A stretch of DNA of 7,943 bases. It comes from Pseudomonadota bacterium (GTDB lineage Bacteria > Pseudomonadota > Gammaproteobacteria > Acidiferrobacterales > UBA6901). The stretch spans positions 1 to 7,943 of the forward strand of contig JAJXUF010000142.1 in assembly GCA_021783175.1 (NCBI GenBank), read 5' to 3'. How positions within the stretch are numbered: position 1 is the first letter of the stretch; every line of letters starts with the position of its first letter. Both the position numbers and the translations under genes were made by a program. The notes under the pieces are model-generated. The model saw only the letters and a list, made by a program, of their open reading frames with translations. It was not told the origin of the DNA and searched no databases. Shown one piece after another: positions 6,792 through 7,943 of this stretch.

Positions 6792-7760
6792 TTAACGTGT
6801 GTTACGTGGGCCGGACGGGTGGTTCGAACCGTGCACCTGGGAATGGCAATTCAGGCAGTTTCGCAACAGCAGTTGTTGTGCCGGCGACGTGCCTCCAGCC
6901 GCAACTGGCAGGCCGGTTCCGCTGTAAGCAGTACTCGGGTGATATTGCGCCGAGTGGCACTGCTGGCAGAGATAAGGCGGGCGCGATTTGAGCAACGGGG
7001 TATTGTTCGATCCATGGGGAGTATGACAATTGGTGCAATCATCGCTTACTGGCGGATGTTCCCAAAGGAAGGGGCCTCGCTTTTCCGCATGGCAGGTGTA
7101 GCAGGTCTCGTTCACCGTGTTTTCCCTCAACAACTTTGGGCCATTGGAACCATGCGGATTATGGCAATCGGAGCAGGCCACTTTGCCGGCAAGAATTGGA
7201 TGCGTTGATGACATATGAACCTGAGCACGCACATCCTTATGGCAGGTAAAGCAAACTTCGCCCTGCGTCAGCTTGTCCCTGACCGCATCCTGCTGACTAT
7301 GCACTCGATGACAACTTGTACAGGCGACCTCTGCAGTAGCGTGTTGGCTCCCCTCCCAGTTGATTCGATTGCCCCCAAGGTGACAGGTCATACAGGCTGT
7401 GTTCTTTTGCTCTGCCGTGTTTTTTGATTTGGCGCTGAAGGTCACGTCTGGCTTTGCCGGCTTTTTGAGTCCCGCATCTGCATCCTTTTCGTGTGCGTAA
7501 CTATCACCGTGGCAACTGGTACAGGTGGGCGTGCGCGCGTCGCCCGTTATGCCGTGCCTGGTCTTGCCGATTTTCAGGGCATCAGGAGAGTCGCCTTCAT
7601 CGTGACAACTTGTGCAACGGGCATCGCCTTTGAGTACGATGTCTTTGGCTGCCTGTTTTTTGGCGGTAGGTAACGAATTATCGGCGGCAAAAGCGGCTGA
7701 TGCACCGCAGAAGGCGCCAGCCAAAACACATACAGCAAGAAGCTTGTTGAGTAACTTCAT
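6792..7760 (-). CDS. mtoA: Periplasmic decaheme c-type cytochrome, MtrA/MtoA/DmsE family (copy 2)
   Basis: This 322-residue protein has ten CxxCH sites, with first cysteines at about 49, 80, 123, 147, 170, 196, 220, 242, 265 and 302. The signal peptide runs from MKLLNKLLAVCVLAG to AAFA (cut at about 25-26). The start has AGGGGGAC upstream and lines up with copy 1. From heme 6 to heme 9 it matches copy 1 at 60 of 70 residues, including AEKRGPFLWEH and CTNCHTPHGSN. The region before heme 6 is much more divergent. The heme 9-10 linker is four residues shorter, and the approach to heme 3 is lysine-rich rather than proline-rich. It lies 69 bp after mtoD2, the same distance as in unit 1, and 18 bp before mtoB2. 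Its role should be the same (electron wire inside the MtoB2 barrel), possibly with a different substrate or potential. The family is certain; the direction of electron flow is inferred. Confidence 0.95.
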   Translation of the reverse strand: MKLLNKLLAVCVLAGAFCGASAAFAADNSLPTAKKQAAKDIVLKGDARCTSCHDEGDSPDALKIGKTRHGITGDARTPTCTSCHGDSYAHEKDADAGLKKPAKPDVTFSAKSKNTAEQKNTACMTCHLGGNRINWEGSQHATAEVACTSCHRVHSQQDAVRDKLTQGEVCFTCHKDVRAQVHMSSTHPILAGKVACSDCHNPHGSNGPKLLRENTVNETCYTCHAEKRGPFLWEHPPVSDDCTNCHTPHGSNNTPLLKSRPPYLCQQCHSAQYHPSTAYSGTGLPVAAGGTSPAQQLLLRNCLNCHSQVHGSNHPSGPRNTR

Positions 7761-7829
7761 TTTTTCGTCCCCCTGGCCTTTAAATCGTTTGCGCGACCAT
7801 TCCCGAGCTGCGCAGAAATTTTTCCCGAT

Positions 7830-7943
7830 CTACAGAGAAAGAATCCAGTCCGCCAGATTCTTCAACTCCTTCGGGTTCTTGGTGTCGATGATTTTGTGGT
7901 TCTCGACCGTACCGTCTTCCAGCTTTATCTTAGGTCCGGTGGT
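7830..7943 (-). CDS. mtoD: Monoheme cytochrome c (MtoD-like, copy 2), C-terminal part only
   Basis: Only the last 37 codons and the stop are inside the window. The fragment starts TTGPKIKLEDG and ends LKNLADWILSL. It aligns with the C-terminus of mtoD1: SGEMAKFPDG against TGPKIKLEDG, EHHRII against ENHKII, and IKNLVDWILAQ against LKNLADWILSL, with a 2-residue gap. The heme-binding CxxCH lies beyond the window edge, so the cytochrome assignment rests on this similarity and on its place 69 bp before mtoA2. No methionine is present in the visible part, so a Met heme ligand here is unlikely. The position equivalent to Met83 of copy 1 is Lys, while His94 is conserved. Confidence 0.82.
   Translation of the reverse strand, partial: TTGPKIKLEDGTVENHKIIDTKNPKELKNLADWILSL

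Noticed and set aside
1..7943. CRISPR array, insertion sequences, tRNA or rRNA genes
   Set aside because: No regularly spaced repeats, transposase, terminal inverted repeats or structured RNA were seen on either strand.

Overview
All seven genes in this window lie on the minus strand, so transcription runs from high to low coordinates. They encode an outer-membrane porin-cytochrome electron conduit of the Mto/Mtr type. The parts are decaheme c-type cytochromes of the MtrA/MtoA/DmsE family, large MtrB/PioB-family beta-barrels, small monoheme cytochromes c and a NapC/NirT-type (CymA-like) inner-membrane cytochrome. The order mtoD-mtoA-mtoB-cymA is, as I recall it, that of the Fe(II)-oxidising betaproteobacterium Sideroxydans lithotrophicus ES-1. 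High-GC coding sequence, the short MtoA form (no PioA-like N-terminal extension) and no visible MtrC-like surface cytochrome suggest a betaproteobacterium, perhaps a Gallionellaceae-like iron oxidiser. The taxonomy is inferred, not proven.

Layout in transcription order. Unit 2: the end of a monoheme cytochrome gene (mtoD2, cut by the window edge, 7943-7830), mtoA2 (7760-6792), mtoB2 (6773-4518) and a strong intrinsic terminator (about 4496-4471). A 459-bp AT-rich gap (4517-4059) follows. It holds that terminator, palindromes and short repeats, and an FNR/Anr-type box correctly placed over a -10 element. Unit 1: mtoD1 (4058-3702), mtoA1 (3632-2655), mtoB1 (2630-288), a second hairpin terminator (270-243), then the start of cymA (187 to beyond base 1).

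The main observation is that the cassette mtoD-mtoA-mtoB-terminator is present twice in tandem. The mtoD-mtoA spacer is 69 bp in both copies and partly alignable, and the two terminator hairpins share almost the same stem. The proteins have clearly diverged, most of all in the N-terminal half of MtoA, the linker between hemes 9 and 10, and the barrel loops of MtoB.

How the genes probably work together: MtoA sits inside the MtoB barrel and carries electrons across the outer membrane. MtoD shuttles them in the periplasm. The CymA-like tetraheme protein exchanges them with the quinone pool in the inner membrane. In an iron oxidiser the flow is inward from Fe(II); with a different partner set it could run outward.
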